Assembly: GCF_006742205.1 (NCBI RefSeq)
Contig: NZ_AP019721.1
Location: forward strand, 682,001-746,000
Direction of reading: 5' to 3'
Origin: Staphylococcus epidermidis
GTDB lineage: Bacteria; Bacillota; Bacilli; Staphylococcales; Staphylococcaceae
Length of the DNA: 64,000 nucleotides
The notes under the pieces are model-generated. The model ran no database searches and had not been told where the DNA came from. It saw only the letters and a list, made by a program, of their open reading frames with translations. Both the position numbers and the translations under genes were made by a program. Shown piece after piece: positions 9,791 through 18,496 of the stretch (the stretch's first letter is position 1; every line of letters begins with the position of its first letter).

Positions 9791-10141
9791 ATGAGTAACA
9801 AAGTACAACGTTTTATTGAATCAGAGAGAGAATTAAGTCAATTAAAGCATTGGCTTAAAACAACATATCGTATTTCTATTGAAGAATTTGTAGTTCTTTA
9901 CAAGGTCTATGCAGACACTAAAATTAGTGGTAAAGAGTTACGAGACACATTACATTTCGAGATGTTATGGGATACTAGTAAAATTGATGTGATTATTCGT
10001 AAAATCTATAAGAAAGAACTCATTTCTAAATTACGCTCAGAAACCGATGAAAGACAAGTTTACTATTTCTTCGATGCAAAGCAAAAGAAATTATTGGACA
10101 AAATGACTGGAGAAATTGAAACAATTAGTATTGCAAATTAA
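9791..10141 (+). CDS. sarV: SarA-family transcriptional regulator SarV
   Basis: SarV is a small winged-helix DNA-binding protein of the SarA family, linked in S. aureus to control of autolysis and virulence genes. The 116-residue length and sequence ([45 protein letters not shown]) match what I know of SarV, including the SarA-family DER wing motif. The location just after moaA is the same as in S. aureus. It starts with AGGAGG-N9-ATG. Its function in a coagulase-negative species is inferred. Confidence 0.9.
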   Translation: MSNKVQRFIESERELSQLKHWLKTTYRISIEEFVVLYKVYADTKISGKELRDTLHFEMLWDTSKIDVIIRKIYKKELISKLRSETDERQVYYFFDAKQKKLLDKMTGEIETISIAN

Positions 10142-10221
10142 GGACAGTAAATTTTAAATCTAAAAGTGGCTAAATAAATTATAAAATGAGCCTGGGACAT
10201 AAAGTTCCAGGATAAGTAAAT

Positions 10222-10265
10222 AAAGACAATTTCTATTGAAATAATATAGAAATTGTCTTTTTTAT
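10222..10265. terminator. Hairpin at the left end of the IS relic
   Basis: Perfect 15-bp arms (10222-10236 and 10246-10260) around a 9-nt loop are followed by Ts on the plus strand and preceded by As. It can act as a terminator in both directions, for sarV and for the old transposase gene. Confidence 0.65.
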
Positions 10266-10744
10266 GATTTTTTTGATTATTTTCAGCTCGTTGGGTTGTT
10301 ACTTTTATTATATTAAGTGTCATTAGTACAAATCTTAGTTGTCTTTTGGCTTTATTCATCCCTCGAACGGACATACGAGTGAAAATCCAAAATCAGGCTC
10401 CACATCAATTTTACTTTGACTGTAGATGGTTTTGTTTTGGTTCTGAAAGCTTTTTTAATTTGGGCATTGAAATATTCCCAACTATAATTCCTCATTATTT
10501 TTTTATTTGTTTTTGAATTGATTAATCGTTTTATAAGAAGGCTTTTGATTTTATGATAGCCACATCATTCGGATATTATCATTAAGTAATTTTTCTATCT
10601 TACGTCCTGAAAACACAGATTGTGTGTAGGCATATAGAACTACTTTTAACATCATTTTTGGATGGTATGATATTCCACCACGATGATGTCTGAATTCAGT
10701 CTCTAGAATTGTTTCTACAATATGCTGAAGACTACAGGCTGAAG
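10261..10744 (-). pseudogene. IS1182-family transposase fragments
   Basis: On the minus strand, 10744 down to 10551 encodes the transposase N-terminal part, including ISYHPKMMLKVVLYAYTQSVFSG and RKIEKLLNDNIRMMWLS, then a TAA at 10551-10553. C-terminal sequence follows after a short join: NYSWEYFNAQIKKAF near 10487, then IDVEPDFGF and, in a shifted frame, RMSVRGMNKAKRQLRFVLMTLN (to about 10310). The central part with the catalytic core, several hundred codons in intact relatives, is gone. A deletion plus at least one frameshift makes it inactive. Confidence 0.85.
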
Positions 10745-10793
10745 CTGTCGCCTAAGAAAGCGAACCAACAATACGAAGTATTGTAAATAAAGA

Positions 10794-10831
10794 AGCCAGT
10801 AAATGAATTTATGAAAACTCATTTACTGGCT
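10794..10831. repeat. Perfect 13-bp hairpin at the right end of the IS relic
   Basis: AGCCAGTAAATGA (10794-10806) and its exact reverse complement (10819-10831) surround a 12-nt loop. It lies upstream of the transposase reading direction, where it could shield the element from outside transcription. Confidence 0.7.
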
Positions 10832-10860
10832 ATTTTGCTAGGAATTAGGTCCCAACCACT

Positions 10861-10910
10861 ATTTTTATTATTTTTTATACCCTATATTTTTATTATTTTT
10901 TATACCCTAA
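10861..10910. repeat. Tandem duplication of a 25-bp unit
   Basis: Two adjacent copies of a T-rich unit (10861-10885 and 10886-10910) differ only at the last base. They sit right after the IS remnant. The rest of 10911-11006 is AT-rich, with no gene seen. Confidence 0.85.
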
Positions 10911-11006
10911 CATAGTGATATAGCAATGTTGGAATAAAATTTACATAAAAGTCATTTTGACATATTTAGGTATGTTAATTTAGACGTTTTTTTTAAATTC
11001 TAGTAG

Positions 11007-12200
11007 TTAATATGAAGTGCTGTAAACCTTACGTCCGTGCACTAAAATATAGATGACTAAAGTTGTAAATCCTAAAATACCCATGATTCCATATAATTGA
11101 CTATAAGAAATCATATGTGTGAAAAGACCTAGTAAGGATGGTCCAAATCCAATTCCTATATCTAAACCAATAAAGTAAGTTGATGTAGCTAAGCCATATT
11201 TATTTGATGGAGATACTTTTATTGCGATAGCTTGCATACAAGATGACAAGTTACCATAACCAATTCCTAATGCGATACCTGCAATAAGTAATACCCATCC
11301 GTTAAAACTAAGCATCAGTAGAACAAAAGATAATACTAAAAAGATAAATGCTGGATAAACAACTACATTTTCGTTTTTATCATCCATCAATCTTCCAGCA
11401 ATAGGTCTTGTTATGAGGGACGCAATAGCATAAAAAATGAAAAAGTAACTTGCTGATGTAACTAGATCTCTTTCAACAGCAAAAGCCTGTAAATAAGTTA
11501 AAATTGCAGCGTAAGTAACACCGATTAATAGCATGACGAATGCTACCGGAATGGCTTCTTTGGCTACAAAATGAGCCAAATTGAATCGTTTATGTGTAAT
11601 TGTGTTTTCTTTAACTGTTGTGAAATTAATTTTAATTAACAGTGATAATAGACCACTTATGACACCTAAAATTACACAAATAGTAAATAAAATATTGATA
11701 GAAAAGGAATTCATCAATAACATACCAAAAAATGGGCCAATAGCGGTTCCCAACACCAAACTTAATGAGAATAAACTGATACCTTCACTTTTGCGTGTAG
11801 GTGGTGTAATATATGCTGCTATTGTTCCTGTAGCAGTTGTAGCAACCGCTGTTGCTAAGCCGTTCATTAAACGCACCATCATTAAGAACCAAACAGAACC
11901 AGGTATAAAATAAAGTAGCTGTGTTACTACTAAACATATTAAACCAAAAATGAGAATTTTTTTTGGACCAAATCGATTGACGTATTTACCTGTTACAAAT
12001 CGACCTATTAATGATCCTACTATAAAAAGTCCGACTACGAGTCCAGCAACAGAATCAGAAGCATGGTATTCTGATTTACTATAGCTCGCGATAACGACAA
12101 TTAATAAATACATACATAGATAAACAAAAAAGTTAATAGCAAAGTTAATATTAAAACTCTTCGTAAAGATGGGGTCTTTAATTATTGTAGACTGATTCAT
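11007..12200 (-). CDS. Major facilitator superfamily transporter (drug-exporter type)
   Basis: The 397-residue membrane protein has about 12 hydrophobic segments. The loop after the second helix carries an MFS motif-A-like sequence (GRFVTGKYVNRFGPKKIL), and LMNGLATAVATTATGTIAAY follows in helix 4. Proton-driven efflux of a small molecule is the likely activity, but the substrate cannot be read from sequence. Its start overlaps the stop of the upstream MarR gene by one base (TAATG), so regulator and exporter are cotranscribed, a common design for inducible efflux. Confidence 0.85.
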   Translation of the reverse strand: MNQSTIIKDPIFTKSFNINFAINFFVYLCMYLLIVVIASYSKSEYHASDSVAGLVVGLFIVGSLIGRFVTGKYVNRFGPKKILIFGLICLVVTQLLYFIPGSVWFLMMVRLMNGLATAVATTATGTIAAYITPPTRKSEGISLFSLSLVLGTAIGPFFGMLLMNSFSINILFTICVILGVISGLLSLLIKINFTTVKENTITHKRFNLAHFVAKEAIPVAFVMLLIGVTYAAILTYLQAFAVERDLVTSASYFFIFYAIASLITRPIAGRLMDDKNENVVVYPAFIFLVLSFVLLMLSFNGWVLLIAGIALGIGYGNLSSCMQAIAIKVSPSNKYGLATSTYFIGLDIGIGFGPSLLGLFTHMISYSQLYGIMGILGFTTLVIYILVHGRKVYSTSY

Positions 12201-12640
12201 TACTGTTCCTCCTTTATCATTGCTTCATGAATTTGAGACATCGCATTTGTAATATCAAATACTTGCTCATCAGTTAATCCAGTTTTTTTTATAATATCTT
12301 GTTGAATGACAGTGATCTTTTTACTAATAGTTTCAAAAAGTCTTTGGCCTTTGTCAGTTAAACTCAATAATTTCTCTCTCTTATCAACTCCTGTTTTTGT
12401 CATGACCCAACCATTGTCTAACAACACTTTAATCAACTTTCGTGTTGTAGGCTTTTCTATTGAACGACGATGAGAAATTTTTACAAGGGTAGTAGGTTGA
12501 TAATTGGCAATATCTCTTAGCACAAGCCATTGGCCAGTATGAATCTGATGCTGATCTAATATAGGTTGTGTAAGTTTAATATAGGGTCTATATATACCTA
12601 TAAAACTATTGAAAAATTCATTGGTTAAAATATCTAACAC
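12200..12640 (-). CDS. MarR-family transcriptional regulator
   Basis: This 146-residue winged-helix protein fits the MarR family: HTGQWLVLRDIANYQPTTLVKIS, a recognition-helix region SIEKPTTRKLIKVLLDNGW, then the wing with GVDKREKLLSLTDKG. It probably represses itself and the MFS exporter next to it. The likely start is GTG at 12640; no strong ribosome site is visible, so the start is uncertain. A near-perfect palindrome lies 14-32 nt upstream and is the obvious operator candidate. The ligand is unknown. Confidence 0.85.
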   Translation of the reverse strand: MLDILTNEFFNSFIGIYRPYIKLTQPILDQHQIHTGQWLVLRDIANYQPTTLVKISHRRSIEKPTTRKLIKVLLDNGWVMTKTGVDKREKLLSLTDKGQRLFETISKKITVIQQDIIKKTGLTDEQVFDITNAMSQIHEAMIKEEQ

Positions 12641-12653
12641 CTCATTGTTATAT

Positions 12654-12672
12654 TAGTTAGCTTGGCTAACTA
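12654..12672. promoter_or_regulatory. Candidate operator for the MarR regulator
   Basis: Arms TAGTTAGC (12654-12661) and GCTAACTA (12665-12672) are perfect inverted repeats around a 3-nt spacer. Size, symmetry and position just upstream of the regulator start fit a MarR dimer site. Confidence 0.65.
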
Positions 12673-12802
12673 TTTAAAAGACAGAGACAATTATATGACT
12701 AAAATGTGAATTTTGCAATGGTCTTAGATTCCTTTTTAATATTTAAAGTAATTAAAGTTAGATTTTGTTAAAATGAGCAATAACATGTGGAGGGGGAGAA
12801 AG

Positions 12803-13564
12803 TTGAACTTAAAATTAGACCATATCATTCACTATTTACATCAATTAGAGTCATTTAAGTTTCCCGGAGAAATATTAGAATTGCAAAATGGTGGAAGACA
12901 TCATCATTTGGGCACCTTTAATCAAATAGCACCGATTAAAAATAGTTATATCGAATTGCTAGATGTTGAAAATGAGTCAAAACTTAGCAATATAGCTAAA
13001 ACTGAAGAAGGTCGTGTATCATTTGCTACAAAAATAGTGCAGGATCATTTTAAACAAGGGTTTAAAGGTATTTGTTTTAGAACAAAGGATATAAATCAGG
13101 TTAAAAGTACTTTAGAAAATAGAGGCGTTGATGTGATAGGTCCTATTGATATGGAAAGAGAAAACAAAAAAGGTCATCAAATTCGTTGGAGATTGCTATA
13201 TATTGCTAACCCTGACTATACAGTCAAACCACCTTTCTTTATAGAATGGGATAACAACAAAAAGCAAAACCTATCACAAATACATAATTTCAACTTGTCA
13301 TCGTTTAAAATTAAAGAGGTGATTATTACTAGCACTCAACGTGAAACAACAGTAAGTCTTTGGAAAGAATGGTATAACCTGAAAATAGTAAATGAAACGG
13401 CTACATCTACTGATCTCAAATTAGAAACTGATGAAGTTATCTATAAAATAGAAGACGGCAAAGATTCAGGTTTTCATACATTAATAATGACCGATATCAA
13501 TGCCACAGCACCATATTCAATATTTATACGTGGTGCTAAATATCGTTTTGAGCCACCCAACTAG
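12803..13564 (+). CDS. VOC-superfamily (glyoxalase-like) protein
   Basis: The product starts LKLDHIIHYLHQLESFKFPGE and continues with GRHHHLGTFNQIAPIKNSYIELLDVE, the pattern of a vicinal-oxygen-chelate (glyoxalase/dioxygenase-like) domain with possible metal-binding histidines. I prefer a TTG start at 12803 because GGAGGGGG (12789-12796) lies six bases before it; an ATG at 12773 has no such site. That gives 253 residues. The reaction is unknown. Its stop overlaps that of the small convergent gene on the other strand. Confidence 0.72.
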   Translation: MNLKLDHIIHYLHQLESFKFPGEILELQNGGRHHHLGTFNQIAPIKNSYIELLDVENESKLSNIAKTEEGRVSFATKIVQDHFKQGFKGICFRTKDINQVKSTLENRGVDVIGPIDMERENKKGHQIRWRLLYIANPDYTVKPPFFIEWDNNKKQNLSQIHNFNLSSFKIKEVIITSTQRETTVSLWKEWYNLKIVNETATSTDLKLETDEVIYKIEDGKDSGFHTLIMTDINATAPYSIFIRGAKYRFEPPN

Positions 13565-13812
13565 TATAAATATAGATAGGCACTGTGAATAATTAAACCG
13601 ATGTGTATGAAAGCGAAAACGGTAGATAAAATACTTAGAATCAATTCATAGTTTGTGGTACGTAAAAAAATAAAAAAAATGGATATAATAAATATAAATG
13701 CTACGAAGATGACACGAAGACTAAAATATGAAATTGTTAGTGGGTGATTGATTGTAATAATGATTGCCACGAGATTTAGGATAATAAATAACAATAAAAT
13801 AAACTTTCTCAT
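13561..13812 (-). CDS. Small membrane protein of unknown function
   Basis: The 83-residue product is almost wholly hydrophobic, with about three membrane segments and a short LRTTNYE loop in the middle. GAGG precedes the ATG at 13812. It converges on the VOC gene, and the two stop codons share bases 13562-13563. I do not recognise a family. Confidence 0.6.
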   Translation of the reverse strand: MRKFILLLFIILNLVAIIITINHPLTISYFSLRVIFVAFIFIISIFFIFLRTTNYELILSILSTVFAFIHIGLIIHSAYLYLY

Positions 13813-13898
13813 ATAAAAACCTCTTTACTAGTTGTTAGTAATCATTATATCAAGGGTAATAGTATTGAAAGAACTAAAACGGTTTGAAAGTGACATCG

Positions 13899-13927
13899 TC
13901 GACATCGTTCTCATTAAGATGTATAAT
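13899..13927 (+). promoter_or_regulatory. Candidate fmhB promoter
   Basis: TCGACA (13899-13904), a 17-nt spacer and TATAAT (13922-13927) form a near-consensus sigma-A promoter 36 nt before fmhB. Confidence 0.72.
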
Positions 13928-13963
13928 TAAAATTACTGTAAAATAAAGGAGATATTTTAAACC

Positions 13964-15214
13964 ATGGAAAAGATGAACATCACTAATCAACAACATGACG
14001 CATTTGTGAAATCTCATCCCAATGGTGATTTATTACAATTATCTAAGTGGGCAGATACGAAAAAATTAACAGGATGGTATTCAAGAAGAATTGCTGTCGG
14101 TGAAAATGGTCAAATTAAAGGTGTTGGCCAGCTACTATTCAAAAAAATACCTAAACTTCCATACACTTTATGCTATGTATCTAGGGGATTTGTAGCTGAT
14201 TATAATAATAAAGAAGTGTTAGAAGCTCTACTTAGCTATGCTAAAGAAGTAGCAAAAGATGAAAAGTCGTATGCTATCAAAATAGATCCCGATGTCGAAG
14301 TAGATAAAGGTGCAGAAGCACTTAAAAATCTACGTGAGCTTGGGTTTAAACATAAAGGTTTTAAAGAAGGACTGTCTAAAGACTATATTCAACCAAGAAT
14401 GACTATGATTACGCCTATTGACAAAACAGATGATGAATTAGTTCAAAGTTTCGAACGTCGAAATCGTTCAAAAGTAAGACTTGCACTGAAGCGTGGAACT
14501 AAAGTAGAACGATCAAATCGCGAGGGGCTTAAAATCTTTGCTAATTTAATGAAGATAACTGGGGAGAGAGATGGTTTTTTAACTCGAGATATTAGTTATT
14601 TTGAAAATATATATGATGCACTTCATGAAGACGGTGATGCAGAACTCTTCCTTGTTAAATTAGAGCCTAAGCCAGTATTAGATACGGTTAATCAAGATCT
14701 TGAAGCACAATTAGCTGAGAAAGAGAAATTACAATCAAAAAAGCAAGATAAAAAGACACTTAATAAACTTAATGATATTGATAATAAAATTAAGAAAACA
14801 AATGAATTAAAATCGGATTTAACAGAACTTGAAAAAAGCGAGCCAGAAGGTATTTACTTGTCAGGAGCGCTCTTAATGTTTGCAGGAAACAAATCTTACT
14901 ATCTCTATGGCGCTTCCTCGAATGACTATCGTGATTTCTTACCAAACCATCACATGCAATTTGAAATGATGAAATATGCACGTGAGCATGGTGCAACAAC
15001 CTATGACTTTGGTGGTACAGATAATGATCCTGATAAAGATTCAGAACATTATGGGTTGTGGGCTTTTAAACGAGTTTGGGGTACATATTTAAGTGAAAAA
15101 ATTGGAGAATTTGATTATGTATTAAATCAACCGCTATATCATTTAGTTGAGAAAGTGAAACCTCGTTTAACGAAAGCTAAAATTAAAATATCACGTAAAC
15201 TTAAAGGTAAATAA
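13964..15214 (+). CDS. femX: Lipid II:glycine glycyltransferase FmhB (FemX)
   Basis: FmhB adds the first glycine of the pentaglycine cross-bridge to the lysine of lipid II, using glycyl-tRNA, at the inner membrane face. It is essential in S. aureus. The 416-residue sequence follows the S. aureus protein closely: HPNGDLLQLSKWADTKKL, SFERRNRSKVRLALKRG, TGERDGFLTRDISYFENIY and YDFGGTDNDPDKDSEHYGLW. A charged helical arm (about residues 245-285, rich in Lys/Glu/Gln) is the coiled coil between the two GNAT-like domains of Fem enzymes, and it is the least conserved part. AAAGGAG precedes the ATG. A terminator separates it from the RND gene. Confidence 0.96.
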   Translation: MEKMNITNQQHDAFVKSHPNGDLLQLSKWADTKKLTGWYSRRIAVGENGQIKGVGQLLFKKIPKLPYTLCYVSRGFVADYNNKEVLEALLSYAKEVAKDEKSYAIKIDPDVEVDKGAEALKNLRELGFKHKGFKEGLSKDYIQPRMTMITPIDKTDDELVQSFERRNRSKVRLALKRGTKVERSNREGLKIFANLMKITGERDGFLTRDISYFENIYDALHEDGDAELFLVKLEPKPVLDTVNQDLEAQLAEKEKLQSKKQDKKTLNKLNDIDNKIKKTNELKSDLTELEKSEPEGIYLSGALLMFAGNKSYYLYGASSNDYRDFLPNHHMQFEMMKYAREHGATTYDFGGTDNDPDKDSEHYGLWAFKRVWGTYLSEKIGEFDYVLNQPLYHLVEKVKPRLTKAKIKISRKLKGK

Positions 15215-15227
15215 CTACTACATTCAG

Positions 15228-15272
15228 ATCTGAACGCTTCTATAGATAAATTGAGAGCGTTCAGATTTTTTA
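15228..15272 (+). terminator. Terminator after fmhB
   Basis: ATCTGAACGCT (15228-15238) pairs perfectly with AGCGTTCAGAT (15256-15266), followed by a T run. Confidence 0.85.
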
Positions 15273-15290
15273 TAAGAAAGGAAAAAATGA

Positions 15291-18200
15291 ATGATTAAAA
15301 AAATATTACAATTTTCGTTAGGTAATAAATTCGCTATTTTTTTGATGGTAGTTTTAATTATATTAGGTGGCGTTTATTCAAGCGCCAAATTAAAACTTGA
15401 ATTATTACCAGATGTTGAAAATCCAGTTATTTCAGTTCAAACTACAATGTCTGGAGCAACACCCCAGTCAACACAAGATGAAATAAGTAGCAAGATTGAT
15501 AATCAAGTACGCTCGTTGGCCTACGTAAATAGTGTACAGACTGAATCTATACCTAATGCTTCTATAGTAACTGTAGAATACGATAATGGTACAGATATGG
15601 ATAAAGCTGAAGAACAATTAAAAAAAGAAATCGACAAAATTAAGTTTAAAGATGGCGTTGGTGAACCCGAATTAACAAGGAACTCTATGGATGCTTTTCC
15701 AATTGTGGCATATTCTTTTACGAGTAATAATCAAAAGTTAAAAGACGTTACTAAAAAGTTAAATCAACAGCTCGTACCAAAATTACAAACCATTGATGGT
15801 GTACAAAATGCACAATTAAACGGTCAAACTAATCGTGAAGTATCGTTAAAGTTTAAACAAAAAAATTTAGATGAAAAAGGTTTAACTGCAAATGATGTTG
15901 AGAACTATATAAAAACGGCTACACGTGAAACGCCATTAGGACTTTTCCAATTTAATAAGAGTAATAAATCTATTGTTGTTGATGGTCAATTTAAATCTGT
16001 AGACGCTTTTAAAAATCTTAAAATCCCTTTATCTATTTCTGGACAAGCTGCACAAAATGATAGCGATTCCGACAGTGATAGTCTAATGCCAAGTGATAAT
16101 ACTCGCTCGACTAATAGTTCAACTCATATGGCACAGAAAGGCCAAATGCCATCTGTACCACTTAAAGATTTAGCAGATATTAGTGTCGGTGATGAACGTA
16201 CTTCTATATCCAAGACAAATGGAAAAGATGCTGTTAACTTACAAATTATGAAATCACAAGATGCTAATACTGTGCAAGTTGCGAGAGAAGTTCAGAAAAA
16301 AGTAGATGAATTTGTACGTAATGAGAGTGGAATGAAATCTATTAAAACAATGGATACTGCTAAACCTATTGAAGACTCTCTTTATACTATGGTTGAAAAG
16401 GCCGCTCTCGGTACGATTGTTGCTATTATCGTTATTCTTCTGTTTTTAAGAAATATAAGAACTACAGCTATTTCAATTGTATCTATACCAATGTCAATAT
16501 TAATTGCGCTCATAGCATTAAAATTAAGCAACGTATCATTAAATATTCTTACTTTAGGTGCATTAACGGTTGCAATCGGGCGAGTTATAGATGATTCTAT
16601 AGTTGTCGTTGAGAATATATTTAGAAGATTATCTGATCCGAATGAGAAGCTCAAAGGTGAAAATTTAATTATAAGCGCTACTAGAGAAGTATTTAAACCT
16701 ATTATGTCATCGACCCTTGTTACTATAGTAGTGTTTTTACCACTAGTGTTTGTGTCAGGTTCAGTAGGTGAAATGTTTAGACCATTTGCGCTAGCCATTA
16801 CTTTTAGTTTATTAGCTTCACTACTTGTTTCGATTACCCTAGTGCCTTCTTTAGGTGCAACATTTTTTAAAAATGGCGTTAAAAATAGGGAACAAAAAGA
16901 AGGTCTAGGAACAGTTGGGAGAGCCTATAGAAGCGCTTTGAATTGGTCACTTAATCATAAATGGATTGTGCTTATAGTTAGTATTTTTATTTTAGTTGGA
17001 AGTGTGGTCATAGGCGCAAGAAATCTAGGAACGAGTTATATTTCAACTGGAGATAATAAATTTTTAGCTCTAACATATACTCCAAAACCTGGAGAAACAC
17101 AGAAATCTGTGACACAACATGCTGAAAAAGTACAAAATTATTTAGATAAAAAAGATAAAGTAGAAACTGTTCAATATTCTATAGGTGGTCCTACACCACA
17201 AGATCCTACCGGTAGTACCAACAGCATGGCAATTATGATTAAATATCAATCTGACACGCCTAATTTTGATGAAGAGCCTGATAAAGTACTTAAACATATC
17301 GAGACATTTAAACAACCTGGAGAATGGAAAAATCAAGATTTAGGAACAGGAGCAGGTAATAATTCTGTTGAAGTAACTGTCAAAGGACCTAATACAAGTG
17401 CAATGAAAGATACAGTCAACCGTGTAGAGAAAATGATGACTGATATTAAAGGCATAACGAATGTTAAATCTGATTTATCACAGACGTATGACCAATATGA
17501 AATAAAAGTTGACCAAAATAAAGCTGCAGATAATGGTATTTCTGCTGCACAACTTGCGATGAATCTTAATGAAAACTTACCTGAGAAAACAATTTCTACA
17601 GTTAATGAAAAGGGTAAATCTATAGATGTAAAGGTCAAACAAAATAAGCAAACAGATTGGTCTTCTCAAAAAATTAAAAACATTAAACTAAATAAGCCTA
17701 CGGGCGGTACGATTAAACTTAGTGAAATAGCATCTCTTAAAAAATCATATACACCAAGTAAACTGACTCAAGAAGATGGCGATTATGCTACGACTGTTAC
17801 AGGTAAAGTGACTGATAAAGATGTGGGTGGTAAATCTCAACAAGTTATGGCTAAAGTGAAAGACCTTGAGAAACCTAGTCATATTAAAATTAATGTCGGC
17901 GGTGCAACTGATGACATTGATAAGGCTATTTCTCAGCTTGCTATGGCGATGATAGCAGCAATTATCATTGTTTATTTAATTTTAGTTATTACATTTAGAG
18001 GTGGTCTGGCACCATTTACAATCTTGTTCTCATTACCATTTACGGTTATCGGTGTAGTACTTGCACTCATCATTACCGGAGAAACTATTTCAGTTCCAAG
18101 TTTAATAGGTATGCTTATGTTAATTGGTATCGTTGTTACGAATGCTATAGTATTAATCGATCGTGTTATTAACAATGAAAAACAAGGTATGCCGATGAAA

Positions 18201-18446
18201 CAGGCATTGATAGAAGCGGGTGGTACACGGATAAGACCTATATTAATGACAGCAATTGCAACAATAGGTGCACTAGTGCCGTTGTTATTTGGTCATGACA
18301 GTTCAATATTAATTTCAAAAGGTATGGCTGCAACAGTAATAGGTGGATTAATTTCTTCAACGCTACTCACACTCTTTGTAGTACCGGTTATATACGAAAT
18401 TTTATTCACTTTAAAAAATAAAATTACTAAAAAGTTTAATATGTAA
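15291..18446 (+). CDS. RND-superfamily transporter (AcrB/AcrD/AcrF type)
   Basis: This 1051-residue protein has the full RND plan: a first helix, a large extracytoplasmic domain, six helices, then the same again. Helix 4 keeps the proton-relay pair (D434/D435 in GRVIDDSIVVVEN). Other family motifs are LKLELLPDVENP near the start, SGATPQSTQDEISSKI, and GIVVTNAIVLIDR in the second half. Gram-positives lack an outer membrane, so it is not a tripartite pump of the AcrAB-TolC kind. No adaptor gene is adjacent. A Ser/Asp-rich insert lies near residues 258-275. The substrate is unknown. Its position after fmhB is the same in S. aureus. Confidence 0.93.
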   Translation: MIKKILQFSLGNKFAIFLMVVLIILGGVYSSAKLKLELLPDVENPVISVQTTMSGATPQSTQDEISSKIDNQVRSLAYVNSVQTESIPNASIVTVEYDNGTDMDKAEEQLKKEIDKIKFKDGVGEPELTRNSMDAFPIVAYSFTSNNQKLKDVTKKLNQQLVPKLQTIDGVQNAQLNGQTNREVSLKFKQKNLDEKGLTANDVENYIKTATRETPLGLFQFNKSNKSIVVDGQFKSVDAFKNLKIPLSISGQAAQNDSDSDSDSLMPSDNTRSTNSSTHMAQKGQMPSVPLKDLADISVGDERTSISKTNGKDAVNLQIMKSQDANTVQVAREVQKKVDEFVRNESGMKSIKTMDTAKPIEDSLYTMVEKAALGTIVAIIVILLFLRNIRTTAISIVSIPMSILIALIALKLSNVSLNILTLGALTVAIGRVIDDSIVVVENIFRRLSDPNEKLKGENLIISATREVFKPIMSSTLVTIVVFLPLVFVSGSVGEMFRPFALAITFSLLASLLVSITLVPSLGATFFKNGVKNREQKEGLGTVGRAYRSALNWSLNHKWIVLIVSIFILVGSVVIGARNLGTSYISTGDNKFLALTYTPKPGETQKSVTQHAEKVQNYLDKKDKVETVQYSIGGPTPQDPTGSTNSMAIMIKYQSDTPNFDEEPDKVLKHIETFKQPGEWKNQDLGTGAGNNSVEVTVKGPNTSAMKDTVNRVEKMMTDIKGITNVKSDLSQTYDQYEIKVDQNKAADNGISAAQLAMNLNENLPEKTISTVNEKGKSIDVKVKQNKQTDWSSQKIKNIKLNKPTGGTIKLSEIASLKKSYTPSKLTQEDGDYATTVTGKVTDKDVGGKSQQVMAKVKDLEKPSHIKINVGGATDDIDKAISQLAMAMIAAIIIVYLILVITFRGGLAPFTILFSLPFTVIGVVLALIITGETISVPSLIGMLMLIGIVVTNAIVLIDRVINNEKQGMPMKQALIEAGGTRIRPILMTAIATIGALVPLLFGHDSSILISKGMAATVIGGLISSTLLTLFVVPVIYEILFTLKNKITKKFNM

Positions 18447-18490
18447 AAAAACGACTTAGGTAAGATGATTATACTTACCTAAGTCGTTTT
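18446..18490. terminator. Bidirectional terminator between convergent genes
   Basis: ACGACTTAGGTAAG and CTTACCTAAGTCGT form a perfect long stem with A and T runs on the two sides. It serves the RND gene and the convergent small membrane gene. Confidence 0.9.
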
Positions 18491-18496
18491 TATTTT

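Larger units (their letters stand above)
10193..10854. mobile_element. Decayed, internally deleted IS1182-family insertion sequence
   Basis: The segment holds N- and C-terminal pieces of an IS1182/IS1272-type transposase. Candidate terminal inverted repeats flank it: TGGGACATAA at 10193-10202, and TGGGACCTAA read on the minus strand at 10854-10845 (9 of 10 match). Near-terminal hairpins lie inside both ends: 10222-10236 with 10246-10260 (15 bp perfect), and 10794-10806 with 10819-10831 (13 bp perfect). A full element would be roughly 1.6-1.9 kb, so about 1 kb is missing. The terminal repeats are my inference. Confidence 0.72.

Noticed and set aside
10138-10374. 78-codon frame after sarV on the minus strand
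   Set aside because: Its first half is the C-terminal end of a dead IS1182-type transposase, and the rest is read-through of a terminator hairpin and intergenic sequence.
11581-11913. 110-codon frame on the plus strand inside the MFS gene
   Set aside because: It is antisense to a well-conserved transporter, has no ribosome site and no protein-like motifs.
16382-16798. 138-codon minus-strand frame inside the RND gene
   Set aside because: It is the shadow of conserved membrane helices on the other strand; the composition is an artefact of codon pattern.
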